NCBI GenBank assembly: GCA_030068145.1
Contig: JAPJBO010000360.1
Location: forward strand, 62,001-126,000
Origin: Diplonema papillatum
Taxonomy: Eukaryota; Euglenozoa; Diplonemea; Diplonemida; Diplonemidae
Reading direction: 5' to 3'
DNA: 64,000 bases
The notes under the pieces: model-generated
Told to the model about the DNA's origin: nothing
The model's database searches: none
Seen by the model: only the letters and a program-made list of their open reading frames with translations
Shown here: positions 34,508 to 43,979 of the stretch, in pieces
How positions within the stretch are numbered: position 1 is the first letter of the stretch
How the letters are laid out: each line of letters starts with the position of its first letter
Made by a program: the position numbers and the translations under genes

Positions 34508-35608
34508 ATGATGGCGGAGAAAGAGCTTCCGACAACATATCGTTGGCTATTTGTTTGCTTGTCCGAACTTGTCGCCTTCCGGTATTCGGACGTGCCGTGG
34601 CGTTACTGGGGTCGAAAAGAATCTGCCGCCGGTGTCCCCTTCCTCCGTGCCCGTTTGTCGGCACACATCTTCCTCCACCTTTTCGAGAGAGTACGCAAGG
34701 GAGCAACAAGAAATGCGTACTGCCACAGCCTCAACCACCGGTGGGATCCCATGGATGCACTTCCGCTTCAGTGTTCGGATGAAGCTGAAGAAGCTGAAAA
34801 CGGAGAGCGGAAAGCTGATGTACCCACGATAACCAGTCCAAGAAGCTGCGAGGTTGATCTGGCATTGGCGGAAGAAAAACGGAGAACCCGACGACCTGAG
34901 TGGAAGGTTTCTGAGCTGTCCCAGACCGGAATACTTGGAAGAAAGACAGTACTGGTTTGCGACTGCCTGCACCGCGATGTGCGTAGCAAACTATCCCTTG
35001 TTGTTCTTTGTGAGCAGCTCGTTGCAATGCAAAACAACTTCGTCTTTCATGGGGGGCAGTACACGGCATTTGTGTTTCCGAGTGGAACTGGAACTATCCG
35101 TGTGTGCTTTTGTGAGGCACCAGAGGCACCCCCGCAACTCGTGCCGTTTGTTCCAGATGAGCGCATAAAAAGCGACCTCGTCCAGAGAGCGCAGAAGGAG
35201 CTGCAGGATGCAGAAAACGATGTTGAAACAGTAAGTGACGAGGCTGACGAACCCGAGGAGTGTGAGGAAGAGGAGGAAGTGGAGGAGGATGAAGACGAAG
35301 AGTCGGAGGAGGAAAGGGAGGAAAGTGAGGCGTATCTGCATTGCGACTTTTGCAATAAAAGAACCGTTGAATCATCTATGGCAGCCCATATTGACGCAGC
35401 GCATCGCGATCCCGTTGAATGCTTGTGCATGGCCAACTGTTCAGAATGCCACACAAAGGTGAAGGTGAATGGAATGAGTCAACATATCCAAAAAAAACAT
35501 CCTTCTCTCTTCAGTGAGCCTCTCCGATGCAAGCTGTGCTGGAGAAAGCTTGGGTCAAAGAGTGCGTGGACACGGCACATTCGTCAACATGACTTGCGTG
35601 CCCTATAA
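34508..35608 (+). CDS. Acidic three-finger C2H2 zinc-finger protein
   Basis: From the first ATG after the left terminal repeat (34508; a second ATG follows at 34511) the frame encodes 366 residues. Residues 1-110 are unfamiliar and include hydrophobic, aromatic-rich segments. A strongly acidic Glu/Asp stretch lies at about 251-275. Three C2H2 fingers follow: C279/C282/H294/H299, C311/C314/H326/H331 and C341/C344/H357/H361. Such fingers bind nucleic acid, and fingers of this spacing are common in both host regulators and transposon-encoded proteins. The gene lies alone between long inverted termini, so it is most likely an element protein with DNA-binding function. A host zinc-finger gene captured by a transposon is the alternative. 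The frame is open upstream into the terminal repeat, but without an ATG. Confidence 0.7.
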   Translation: MMAEKELPTTYRWLFVCLSELVAFRYSDVPWRYWGRKESAAGVPFLRARLSAHIFLHLFERVRKGATRNAYCHSLNHRWDPMDALPLQCSDEAEEAENGERKADVPTITSPRSCEVDLALAEEKRRTRRPEWKVSELSQTGILGRKTVLVCDCLHRDVRSKLSLVVLCEQLVAMQNNFVFHGGQYTAFVFPSGTGTIRVCFCEAPEAPPQLVPFVPDERIKSDLVQRAQKELQDAENDVETVSDEADEPEECEEEEEVEEDEDEESEEEREESEAYLHCDFCNKRTVESSMAAHIDAAHRDPVECLCMANCSECHTKVKVNGMSQHIQKKHPSLFSEPLRCKLCWRKLGSKSAWTRHIRQHDLRAL

Positions 35609-35721
35609 GTCATTTTTCAGTTCATTTTTTCATTTCACGAGTGCTTAGCTTGTGTAAGCTTAGTTGCACCCATCAAAATGCTCTAAACCAGTTGCACCCA
35701 TTCAATCGTTCGTTTGCAGCA

Positions 35722-35908
35722 TCAACACGCCCCAAAGTGGGTCGAACCAGAGCCAGATGCAGAAGCAGCATTGACAGACACAGGGTGGACTCCCAGCGTG
35801 GGCAAGAAAGCAGCCCACAGCAGAGGTGCAAGAGAACGTCAGCTCATTAGTTGCGGACGAAGGCGACCAGATCGCGAACTACAGGAGACAAAAGAAGCCT
35901 GTTGAAGA
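35722..35908 (+). CDS. Possible second exon or small ORF in the zinc-finger element
   Basis: A frame without its own ATG follows a plausible splice acceptor (CGTTCGTTTGCAG, 35708-35720) and runs about 60 codons to a stop at 35905. It is charged and low in hydrophobics, with no domain. No matching donor is obvious, because the upstream gene has its own stop at 35608. It may be an untranslated or chance region. Confidence 0.15.
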
Positions 35909-36064
35909 GTGAGCTGGGCCATCTGAAGATGTATTCTGTGGGGAAAACAATGAAAACCTCTGCTCAAAACGGAAGCTCGAGGTCTGGAGGAGTCAGATAC
36001 CCTAATCTGGGGTCCGATTGGTAAAAAGAACGCAATAAAAACCCCAAAGCCCCAGCGCAAAGCC

Positions 36065-36238
36065 GGGTCCCACACCCGAAAAGCGGGAGTCCACACCCGC
36101 TTTTCGGATGTGGCACACCCACTCTTCGGGTGTGGCACACCCGCTTTTCGGGTGTGGCACACCCGAAAAGCGGGTGTACCCCACACCCGCTCGCAAGGCC
36201 GCTCTTCAGCTCCAGCCTCTGAGGCTGGACCTCACCGT
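36065..36238. mobile_element. R2 hairpin element nested in the zinc-finger element
   Basis: Five palindromes of the CACACCCGCTTTTCGGGTGTG class, ending in the R2 right terminus GGCTGGACCTCACCGTGTA. The left terminus is missing or eroded. Confidence 0.7.
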
Positions 36239-36255
36239 GTAAGGTGGTCACGACG

Positions 36256-36495
36256 GTGGGTGGTCAGAAAAAAAAATTTTTTTTTTGGCCCAAATACCCC
36301 AAAAACCACACTTTGAAATTTTTTTGTGGGCCCACTTTTGCCAGGGAATTTTGACCATTTCACCTTAGAGAATTCGACCACCCAGCCTCCAAGGCAACTG
36401 CACTGTAGAAGGGGGGGGGGGGGGGGGGGGTCCCTTGCAAAGTCGTTGGGGGCCCTCAGGGTAGTGTCAGCACTGCCCCCCCCCCCCCCCCCCCC
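36256..36495 (-). repeat. Right terminal inverted repeat of the zinc-finger element
   Basis: Reverse complement of 34225-34448, ending in a run of 20 C. Confidence 0.9.
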
Positions 36496-37945
36496 AGGGA
36501 TTTATACGCCGGTCTAGATGGGCGGGTCACCCGTCCATCCTCAAAAAAAAAAAAAAAAAAAAAAACCCACGGGCTGGCGGGTGTGGGTAGGCTACCACAG
36601 CAGTCATAGGGGGTCATGGGGGGGCCCATAGGGGGTCCATAGGGGGGTCATGGGGGGGTCCATAGGGGGTCCCAGGGGGGTCATAGGGGGGGGGGGTCAT
36701 GGAGGCGAGCAAGCGGCCCAACCCGGCGAGACACAGCCGAACTTCCAACCGCAGTGGTGGATTCTATCACGCCCAACTCAGGATGGGGCCGGGACAATGC
36801 CGGGGAAAAGGAAGGACATGCTAGGGCAACATACGTTGTTCAGCTCCTGGAAGAGACAGTGCACGGCAACCCAGCCAGCCTCACAAAGCGAAACCCCACC
36901 GCCTCCATACACGAAGGACTACAGCCTATGGGAAGACTCGAAGGTGGGCAGCATTCCAGAAGCAAACCGCAAGCACGAGAAGGCGTTGAAGGGCAAACCA
37001 GCGAACAGTTGCCGGACAACTGCTGGTTCTCCCACCTCTCTGCTGCACCCTCCACCCTCTGGAACATCTGGCTCGGAATCTATACACGGTGCGCAGTGAT
37101 GCACGGTGATGCACAGTGATCCACGCTAGTGCGGTGTGCACAGTGACACGATAGCGCATGGTGGTGCATAGTGATCCACAGTGGAGGACAGTGGTGGCAC
37201 TAATTTTCGGGCCCTCAACGACTTTGCAGGGCTGGCTGGGGTGGCTGGACAGGCTGGACCACCACTGGGGGGGGGGTCTGGGGGGTCGACAAACACGTGC
37301 TCGGCACCCCGGTGCAAAAGACGGGTACCCGTCCATCTACATGGACTATTGCTCTAGGCCGAAATCCCCTTATAAATCCCTGCCCCCCCCAGGGATTTAT
37401 ACGCCGGTCTAGATGGGCGGGTCACCCGTCCATCCTCAAAAAAAAAAAAAAAAAAAAAACCCACGGGCTGGCGGGTGTGGGTAGGCTACCACAGCAGTCA
37501 TAGGGGGTCATGGGGGGGCCCATAGGGGGTCCATAGGGGGGTCATGGGGGGGTCCATAGGGGCCTTTGCCGGACAACTGCTGGTTCTCCCACCTCTCTGC
37601 TGCACCCTCCACCCTCTGGAACATCTGGCTCGGAATCTATACACGGTGCGCAGTGATGCACGGTGATGCACAGTGATCCACGCTAGTGCGGTGTGCACAG
37701 TGACACGATAGCGCATGGTGGTGCATAGTGATCCACAGTGGAGGACAGTGGTGGCACTAATTTTCGGGCCCTCAACGACTTTGCAGGGCTGGCTGGGGTG
37801 GCTGGACAGGCTGGACCACCACTGGGGGGGGGGGGTCTGGGGGGTCGACAAACACGTGCTCGGCACCCCGGTGCAAAAGACGGGTACCCGTCCATCTACA
37901 TGGACTATTGCTCTAGGCCGAAATCCCCTTATAAATCCCTGGCCC
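36496..37945. repeat. Segmental duplications with G/C homopolymers
   Basis: Segment A (36496-36668, starting AGGGATTTATACGCCGGTCT) recurs at 37391-37563. Segment C (37011-37382) recurs at 37568-37939. The unique middle (36669-37010) is missing from the second copy. The end of C and the start of A are imperfect inverted copies around a C run (ATAAATCCCTG/CAGGGATTTAT), so these are probably element termini. Confidence 0.85.
36797..37099 (+). CDS. Short ORF, possible N-terminal exon of a transposase
   Basis: A 100-codon frame from ATG at 36797. Its start is basic (PGKRK) and is followed by QHTLFSSW, a degenerate PIP-like motif, then a Pro/Thr-rich stretch. Transposases with TTF- or BED-type fingers often start in this style, and the hAT-like coding region begins 0.9 kb downstream without a clear ATG. 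I therefore suggest, weakly, that this is its first exon. No splice junctions could be fixed. Confidence 0.25.
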   Translation: MPGKRKDMLGQHTLFSSWKRQCTATQPASQSETPPPPYTKDYSLWEDSKVGSIPEANRKHEKALKGKPANSCRTTAGSPTSLLHPPPSGTSGSESIHGAQ

Positions 37946-38017
37946 CCCCCCCCCCAAAAAAAAAAGGGGGGTGCAACGTGCAACGGGGGCAACGTCCCTT
38001 AGTGCGCACCCTGGGGG

Positions 38018-39529
38018 GTGGGGGGGGGGGCGGCGGAGTTTGGCACCACCGTCGAAGCGTGTTCAAAGTATGGGGTGACCACGGCAGTGGTCGATGCTTT
38101 CGCTAAGAAGTTCGCGCTTGGAGTGTTGCGCTACCGGGACCTCGCCGACATTCTGAGTGGAAGGAGGAAAGCCGCACACGAGAGGAACATATTGTACCTT
38201 TCGCGCGGGGAGCCCGAGGGCCACTTCATCTACCTGCGGCTCCCTGACGCGATCCTCAAAGCGGAAGAAAAGTCGCTGCAGGTCGTTGCAGAGGCGCTGG
38301 TTACACGATCCCGATGCAGTATCAGCACCGAGACCGGTCGTGAAGAGGCGCCTACCAGTCCTCATGCAGCATCGGAGACCGGTGAAGAGGCTCCAACTAG
38401 TCCTCGTGCTGCCACGCCGGTTCTGGCATCGGAAGCACAGACCAACCGACGATCGCCTTCCACGTCTGGCGCCGTCGCCCACCTTGACAAGTGGGAGTAT
38501 CGTGTGTTTTCCGTCAAGTCGTCAACTGCCGAGACCGACCTGACTCACGGGTTGGAAACACTCGGGGCCCGATGCTGTGAAGGCGGCTTCACCAGCGATG
38601 ACACACGCCAGGGCGTCGCAACATACGTCGCCGGCTTTGTTGTGACGAGGCTGCAACAGGGAAACAGGGTACTTGGTGTTCCCAGCGACGAGGCATTGCG
38701 GCTTTGGTGGCAGACAGCGGGGGAGCATGCCGTTGGCAAAGAGCAGGCGCCTGTGTACGAGAACAGCATGCGACTGCAGTTGTACACCCCTCTCCCAGGA
38801 AGCGGGCTCGATGCCATCGTCCAACAGGCAGTAAAGGCACCGTTAGTGTCGGTCCGTAAAATCCGGTACGTGGTTGGCAACTGCCCAGTTACCGCGTTAC
38901 GGGCAATCTTCTCTGGAAACGTTGCCAGGTCCGTGCTCCTGGTTGAAGCCGTTTCCGGCAAACGGACTGCGAGCCACTTTTTCGTCATCGAAGTGGCTCC
39001 AGCACGTTCACCAGCACGTCCTGAGAAGAAGACGATGGTCGTCATGAAGGAAGGCATGCTCGTGCCAGAGCGGCCTCTGACGAGCAAACGTCCACTGCAC
39101 ACGCTAACAGGGGTCGCGTGTTTCGAGCCAGTTGGAGATGGGCTGATGATTTGCAAGATCTGCAAACAAGCTCTCATCAACGACCTCGTGGTAAAGAAGC
39201 CACCTCGCCTTGAATTCGCCAAAGGTGGGGTCAAGATCCCAACCGGTTCCGCTGGGGAGAAGAAGCGAAGCGACCATGAGAAGTCGGAGTTTCACGTGGC
39301 CGCAAAAGAGGCTCTCCTCGCACCTTTGCTCCCGACCGGCTGCTGCAGACGCATGCATTGCGCAAAATGCAAACGACAAAGCCCGCCCCCCTGCCGAAGA
39401 CGTCGCGCTCTACAACCTGCATGCCCGCATGTACGTTGGGGTGAAGAATGGCCTGAGCCACTCGGCCATGATCAAAGAACTTGCTGGCGAGCGCCTGCAG
39501 CACGTTTCTCTGGAGGCCAGGTACAATAA
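38018..39529 (+). CDS. hAT-like transposase, N-terminal part with TTF/BED-type zinc finger
   Basis: GC-rich coding sequence is open from the G run at about 38018, with no convincing ATG at its start. The first 90 residues and the region about 150-340 match nothing I know. They are separated by a Pro/Thr/Ala-rich linker. At about 377-440 comes CKIC...SDHEKSEFH, a CCHH finger of the TTF or BED-like type that precedes the catalytic core in many hAT-type transposases. Homology then leaves this frame at about 39330-39360 and continues in the next frame, which holds the catalytic part. The remaining codons to 39529 are out-of-frame tail. One indel is enough to explain this. Either the copy is dead or the assembly has a base error. 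Confidence 0.6.
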   Translation: MGGGAAEFGTTVEACSKYGVTTAVVDAFAKKFALGVLRYRDLADILSGRRKAAHERNILYLSRGEPEGHFIYLRLPDAILKAEEKSLQVVAEALVTRSRCSISTETGREEAPTSPHAASETGEEAPTSPRAATPVLASEAQTNRRSPSTSGAVAHLDKWEYRVFSVKSSTAETDLTHGLETLGARCCEGGFTSDDTRQGVATYVAGFVVTRLQQGNRVLGVPSDEALRLWWQTAGEHAVGKEQAPVYENSMRLQLYTPLPGSGLDAIVQQAVKAPLVSVRKIRYVVGNCPVTALRAIFSGNVARSVLLVEAVSGKRTASHFFVIEVAPARSPARPEKKTMVVMKEGMLVPERPLTSKRPLHTLTGVACFEPVGDGLMICKICKQALINDLVVKKPPRLEFAKGGVKIPTGSAGEKKRSDHEKSEFHVAAKEALLAPLLPTGCCRRMHCAKCKRQSPPPCRRRRALQPACPHVRWGEEWPEPLGHDQRTCWRAPAARFSGGQVQ

Positions 39530-41984
39530 CCGTACCGCTCTTCGAGAGCTTATTGGAATCTGGTCCGAGCTCTTGCTGAACCGGTTTCGGCAACAGTTGC
39601 TGGCTGAAGGGCCTGAGAACCTGTCGCCCCTGTTTCTTGTGGTCGACGCATCGACCATGCCGCATGCAGGGGACGACGTGGTAGGCGTACGTGTGCGATA
39701 CGCCGATGCCTCGGAACCCAGTCTTTTGAAGGAGACCTTCATTGGGCTTGTGCCAAACGTTCCGAAGGGGTCGGACAACGCGAGCGCGACTGGGGACGCC
39801 ACGTACAAGGCAGTTACGAAGCTGCTCAACCCCCTCTCCGTCAGCATGTCGGACATTTATGGGTGGTGTTCCGACGACGGCGCGACTATGATAGGTCGAA
39901 ATGAAGGGGTGATAGCGCTGATCGCTAAAAACAGCGGGCGCAAAAAAAAGGGCATCGCTAAAGCGCTCGATGCGGCTCACCTGCTTCAGACAAAGTTGAA
40001 GTTTGTTCTGGAAGATCCCGCTGTAAAGCAGATCACCAGCACCGTTCGGTCGGTGAATCGGATTTTCAAATCCAGCACGCTGATGCGCCGTACCCTTCGG
40101 GAAGCGTGCTCCGAAGCGGGGAAGACGGCGTTGAAACCGGATGGCAGCTGGCGAATTCGCTGGCTCAAGAAATGGGCAACGTCGATGACGAAAGCGTCTC
40201 GCATGCGCGACGCGTGGGCGAAATGCCTCAGCATGGAGTCGGTCGTCAGGCGGGCGCAGAAGAAGGGGAAGTCGGAAAAGCGGCAGAAGGTGACGAAAAA
40301 ACGGCTCCGGATTTCGAAGAAGCTGTGCGAGGAAAAATTCGTGACTGGCCTGAGGTACTTGTCTCAGCTATTCGGAGCCCTTGCGTGTCCGCAGCTGATT
40401 GGGCAGTTGGAGGCGGGTCAGGCCAGCCAGATTGCTGCCTACCTGCAGAAGGCGCAGCTCGCACTTGCGGTGATGAATGTCCCGGACGCGTACCTCAGCG
40501 TCCATCATCGTGCCATCTCGTTGCTGGTCCCGGAGACCGTCATGTCTGCCAACGTGCTAGACGCCGTCACCGTGCTGGATGTCGGTCTCCTGAAGGAACG
40601 TCTTGTCGACACCGATTACGGTGAGTCTGCATGGACGCGCATGTGCGAACTTGCGTACCCGAACGACAAGGAGCACAGCGCGCTGCTGAAAGACTGGGGG
40701 AAGGTCAAGGAGGCCGCCCGGAGCACCAAACTTCTCTTCCTCGACTTCTGGAGGGCGCGTTTGGTGGAGTTGTCGGACCAGGGTTCTCGTGCCGCTCGTG
40801 TCCTTCAAGTGACACTCTGCACCGGGTGTGCCAGCAGCTGCGGCGTAGAGCGCGACTTCGGCGAAATGCGCTGGCGAGTTAGCGAGCTCAGAAACCGGGT
40901 GGAGGTGGAAACAATCAGCCAAGAGATGCTGATATCGAAGAACGGTCCTCCACCGGCTGATGCTCACGACTTCCTGATGGATGGCATCCGGTTCTGGAAC
41001 GTAAAGGACCGAAGGGATTGTGGCGGGCGCCCTAAAAAGGAGACCGACTCGGAGGCGGAGCGGAACCGGAAGACGTGGACATGGGTAGAGGCCATGCATC
41101 GCCGAGGGCAAGACCCTGCCGTCCAGCGGACCGTCGACGAACTGCGTGAACGAGATCTCGCGCATTGGCTCGGGGTAAAGGGCCTCCGGGGTAACATCGC
41201 AATTGCCAGCATCGTTGCGGTTCTGCTGACGGCTCGCGTGGCAGGTCCGACTGGGCAGCAGCCGGTGGCCCGCCCAAGCATCACTCCATCCGCGGTTTCT
41301 CGATCGCGAGTTACCCCAGACGCCAACGCAGCTACCTCATCGCCTGGGCAGCAGCCGAAAGCTCGAAGCACCCCTTCCGCGGGTGCTCGTTCACGAGTTG
41401 CCCCAGCCGCCAACGCAGCTACGTCGTCGCCTGCCAACACTGCTCAATCAAGACCTGCCCCTTCTCGGCCAAGAGGGTCCATATCAGCCTCTGCAGCGCC
41501 GTCTGCCGTAGCAGCTCCATCGCAGCCTGCATCTGCTTCGCCTATTCTGCTCCCTGTTGTTACGGCTTCAGCGAAAAGAAAGCAAACCCACCAACCCGAT
41601 ACACTGCGAACACACAAACGCCTCCGCACGACATCGGCCACTAAACCCGCCCCGTCAACAACTGACAAGCGTTCCTCAGCAGCTGTTCCCGCAGTCCCAC
41701 AAGGCAAACGCACGACACCGGCCACTAAACCCGCCCCGTCAACAACTGACAATCGTTCCTCAGCAGCTGTTCCCGCAGTCCCACAAGGCAAACGAAAACG
41801 TGCCTCGTCATGCCCGCCCTCTTGTCCGCCGCCCAAGGCCATAAAGCGAAGCAACGTGTCGTCGTCATCATCATCATCATCATCATCATCATCAGCATCA
41901 TCATCATGTTCATCGTCGTCGTCGTCATCGTCGTCTCTAGCCATACTGCCGTACGTACCCCGAGTCCATTGGTACATAAAATAG
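39351..41984 (+). CDS. hAT-like transposase, catalytic and dimerisation part (frameshifted from the N-terminal part)
   Basis: The frame is coding from about 39351 and encodes about 880 residues. LFLVVDAST (about 39630-39656) and CSDDGATMIGRNEG (about 39867-39908) have the form of the two acidic blocks of the hAT core found in DUF4371-type proteins: an Asp after a hydrophobic strand, then a DGAxxMxGxxxGV loop. The usual HCxAHxxxL after it is only partly kept (LDAAHLLQ). Near the C-terminal side, CGVERDFGEMRWRV...LRNRVEVETI (about 40836-40917) resembles the hAT dimerisation motif. The last 250 residues are Ser/Ala/Pro-rich, low-complexity and contain a duplicated 20-residue block and a serine microsatellite. 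The protein would cut and join transposon ends in the nucleus. I see no flanking terminal repeats. Loss of the conserved His and the frameshift argue for an old copy. Confidence 0.65.
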   Translation, partial: ACIAQNANDKARPPAEDVALYNLHARMYVGVKNGLSHSAMIKELAGERLQHVSLEARYNNRTALRELIGIWSELLLNRFRQQLLAEGPENLSPLFLVVDASTMPHAGDDVVGVRVRYADASEPSLLKETFIGLVPNVPKGSDNASATGDATYKAVTKLLNPLSVSMSDIYGWCSDDGATMIGRNEGVIALIAKNSGRKKKGIAKALDAAHLLQTKLKFVLEDPAVKQITSTVRSVNRIFKSSTLMRRTLREACSEAGKTALKPDGSWRIRWLKKWATSMTKASRMRDAWAKCLSMESVVRRAQKKGKSEKRQKVTKKRLRISKKLCEEKFVTGLRYLSQLFGALACPQLIGQLEAGQASQIAAYLQKAQLALAVMNVPDAYLSVHHRAISLLVPETVMSANVLDAVTVLDVGLLKERLVDTDYGESAWTRMCELAYPNDKEHSALLKDWGKVKEAARSTKLLFLDFWRARLVELSDQGSRAARVLQVTLCTGCASSCGVERDFGEMRWRVSELRNRVEVETISQEMLISKNGPPPADAHDFLMDGIRFWNVKDRRDCGGRPKKETDSEAERNRKTWTWVEAMHRRGQDPAVQRTVDELRERDLAHWLGVKGLRGNIAIASIVAVLLTARVAGPTGQQPVARPSITPSAVSRSRVTPDANAATSSPGQQPKARSTPSAGARSRVAPAANAATSSPANTAQSRPAPSRPRGSISASAAPSAVAAPSQPASASPILLPVVTASAKRKQTHQPDTLRTHKRLRTTSATKPAPSTTDKRSSAAVPAVPQGKRTTPATKPAPSTTDNRSSAAVPAVPQGKRKRASSCPPSCPPPKAIKRSNVSSSSSSSSSSSSASSSCSSSSSSSSSLAILPYVPRVHWYIK
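41860..41937 (+). repeat. TCA/TCG microsatellite coding for serine
   Basis: Trinucleotide run near the 3' end of the transposase gene, encoding mostly Ser. Confidence 0.9.
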
Positions 41985-42560
41985 AACTGTTCTGTTTTTC
42001 AATGTGCCGTAAAAAAAAATCATTTTTGGTAAAACGAAGACGGCTTGCTTGCTAGGACTTTTCACTTTGGTTCTCACCCTGACCTGGAACTGGGGAAAAT
42101 TGAAAGCACAGCTTCGGAGTTTCTTTCCTTGTCTTGCCGTTCGGGACGTTGTCCGCAAGCATACTCTGCCTCTGATGATAGATAATGTCGAATGTTCCGG
42201 CTATCCCATACGAGTTGAAGGTTCGGAGGGGTAACTTGCGGGGAATGATTGTATTTTGATATTCCCGCAAATATACGCCACATACTGTAATATTGTATAG
42301 TTTTCGGGACATCCACTAGAAGCACTGGGTTTCCGAAGATCAACGCAAAAAAACGCCGAAGGCGTACCTTGGCGTACCGTACCGTCCGGCCGAGGGGCTT
42401 GGCCCCCCGGACCCCCCATTCTTCAAACTTTCACAAAATCCGTGAGGTGGGCCTCGAGTTCTTCTAAGTACAAACGCTGGTGTCCTGGACAAGCCACCCC
42501 CCCCAGGAAACATAAAACCCAAAACCCAGACGGGCCAGATTCAGTCAGTGGAGTTTCCAC
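41985..42560. other. Spacer after the transposase
   Basis: I see neither a gene nor the terminal repeats that would close the hAT element. Confidence 0.4.
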
Positions 42561-42625
42561 CCCTGGGGGGGGGTCAGGTCAGATTCTGCCAACGACTCCG
42601 CAATCTGGCCGCTTAGGGCCACCCC

Positions 42626-43140
42626 TGGGGGGGGTCGAATACAAGAGGTACCTCTTGTATTCGGCGTGCCGATCCTGCAATTTTCCCGGAAAAGAAATAG
42701 AAAAAAGTACCGCAAACCCGGAACCCGCGGGAACCCCCTTCTTCTTGGAAGACGCACGTAATTTGTGGTCCCCGGGTCTATTTTGCACGGCTTTCTTCAT
42801 CGGAGCTGAACGCGAGCACAAATTCGCCGAAAAAAAGGTCTGCTACACGGGCCAGCAAAGAAATGTCACCAACCAGTGGGTCGATTCCCGTCCTTTCCAT
42901 TGAAAACTTGTGGGTTCCACGCCCGGTGCCCCGCATCTGGTGAAGACCCACGAACCACGCACATAATTTTTGGTCCCGGGTACGGTTCTCTTCATCGGAG
43001 TTCATCGCGATCAGAAAACCGAAAGAGGTCTGTTATGCGGACCAAGAAAAAGTCCAACTTTTTTCCAGATTTCCAAAATGCCTCTTCTATTCAAGGTACC
43101 TCTTGTATTCAAGGTACCTCCTGTATTCGACCCCCCCCAG
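42626..43140. mobile_element. Small element with CTGGGGGGGGTCGAATACA termini
   Basis: CTGGGGGGGGTCGAATACAA at the left is inverted at the right (TGTATTCGACCCCCCCCAG). Just inside the left end, 42636-42663 is a perfect 28-bp palindrome centred on GGTACC. The right end has three copies of a GGTACCTCTTGTATTC-like unit. The interior contains two diverged tandem units of about 220 bp, each with TTCTTCATCGGAG or CTCTTCATCGGAG. No protein frame is supported. Confidence 0.55.
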
Positions 43141-43169
43141 TAATAGTGTCCCCGACCGCTCTGCCGTGT

Positions 43170-43605
43170 GTTGTTGACCGTCACTACGGGCCTGTGCCAA
43201 GCCAAACCCCCAAGGAACACCACGCCTTGATGCTTTTGTTTGGAAACCCGGTAGTCAACCGGTACCCGTGGCCGTGCAGTACCGCCGGACAGGCGAAGTT
43301 TGGCTCCCGTGTAGCAGGCCGTGCAGTTCGGTCAACGCCCACTCTCGCAGTGTGCGGGTTTTTTCGAAAGATCGCCTGCTTTGTAGGAAATGGGAAATAC
43401 TCGACGAGGCTGCCAGCAAAATAATAGGGAAGGTGTGACTGACATTCTTTGAACCCTGTTGGTTCGGGCTGCTGCCCCTTTGCACCGGGATATTACTAGT
43501 CGTAGAAGCCAGCACCACCCCGAATTCTCCTGGTGTCGATTCGAGGTGGTCGTGCTCATCTAACCATGCGTCTTGCTCCTATTCCCTCAGTAAACTGCAA
43601 GACGA
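43170..43605. repeat. Diverged R9 fragment followed by reversed R7 copy
   Basis: 43170-43325 follows the end of R9 (CCACGCCTTGATGCTT, TTTGGCTCCCGTGTAGCAGG). 43430-43605 is the reverse complement of the second half of the 252-bp unit at 8054. A short R1 stub (GCCTGCTTTGTAGGAAAT) lies between them. Confidence 0.7.
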
Positions 43606-43979
43606 CGGAGAAAACGTGCTGTAGCCTACAGCCGCGCGTCAGATGTTTTCGACCTCTCGTGTTGCCGCACCACCGTGAATGTACGAAGGCGTGTGCTGTC
43701 CAAGGCAAGCTCAGCGGTAACAGGAATCTCGCCTATCAGCAATCGACAGTGTTTACCTACCCCCTGCAGCAGTGACCACAGATACGCGTTACCAACGGTT
43801 CCAGACTCGCACCTACATTCAGGCAACAAAAAGGAAGCAAAATAAATCGGCACCATACGGCAGCTGCTCAAAAGCAAAGGAAGAAGGAAACGAGGACAAA
43901 AGACGCTCGAGGGAAAAGAGCCTCTCCCCCCCTTTCTGCTCCCCCGCACGCATAAAACGCACGAAGCAGCGACTTCACA

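Larger units (their letters stand above)
34225..36495. mobile_element. 2.27-kb element with about 225-bp terminal inverted repeats, encoding a zinc-finger protein
   Basis: The left terminus begins with a G run followed by CAGTGCTGACACTACCCTGA and ends about 34448. The right terminus, 36256-36495, is its reverse complement over the whole length, differing mainly in homopolymer lengths. Between them lie a C2H2 protein gene (34508-35608) and a nested R2 hairpin element (36065-36238). I see no transposase catalytic domain. No clear target duplication is visible, partly because the termini are homopolymer runs. Long, near-identical termini imply recent activity or gene conversion. Confidence 0.8.

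Noticed and set aside
36496-36700. Target-site duplication for the zinc-finger element
   Set aside because: TTTAAT at the left and AGGGATTTAT at the right do not match convincingly, and the homopolymer ends blur the border.
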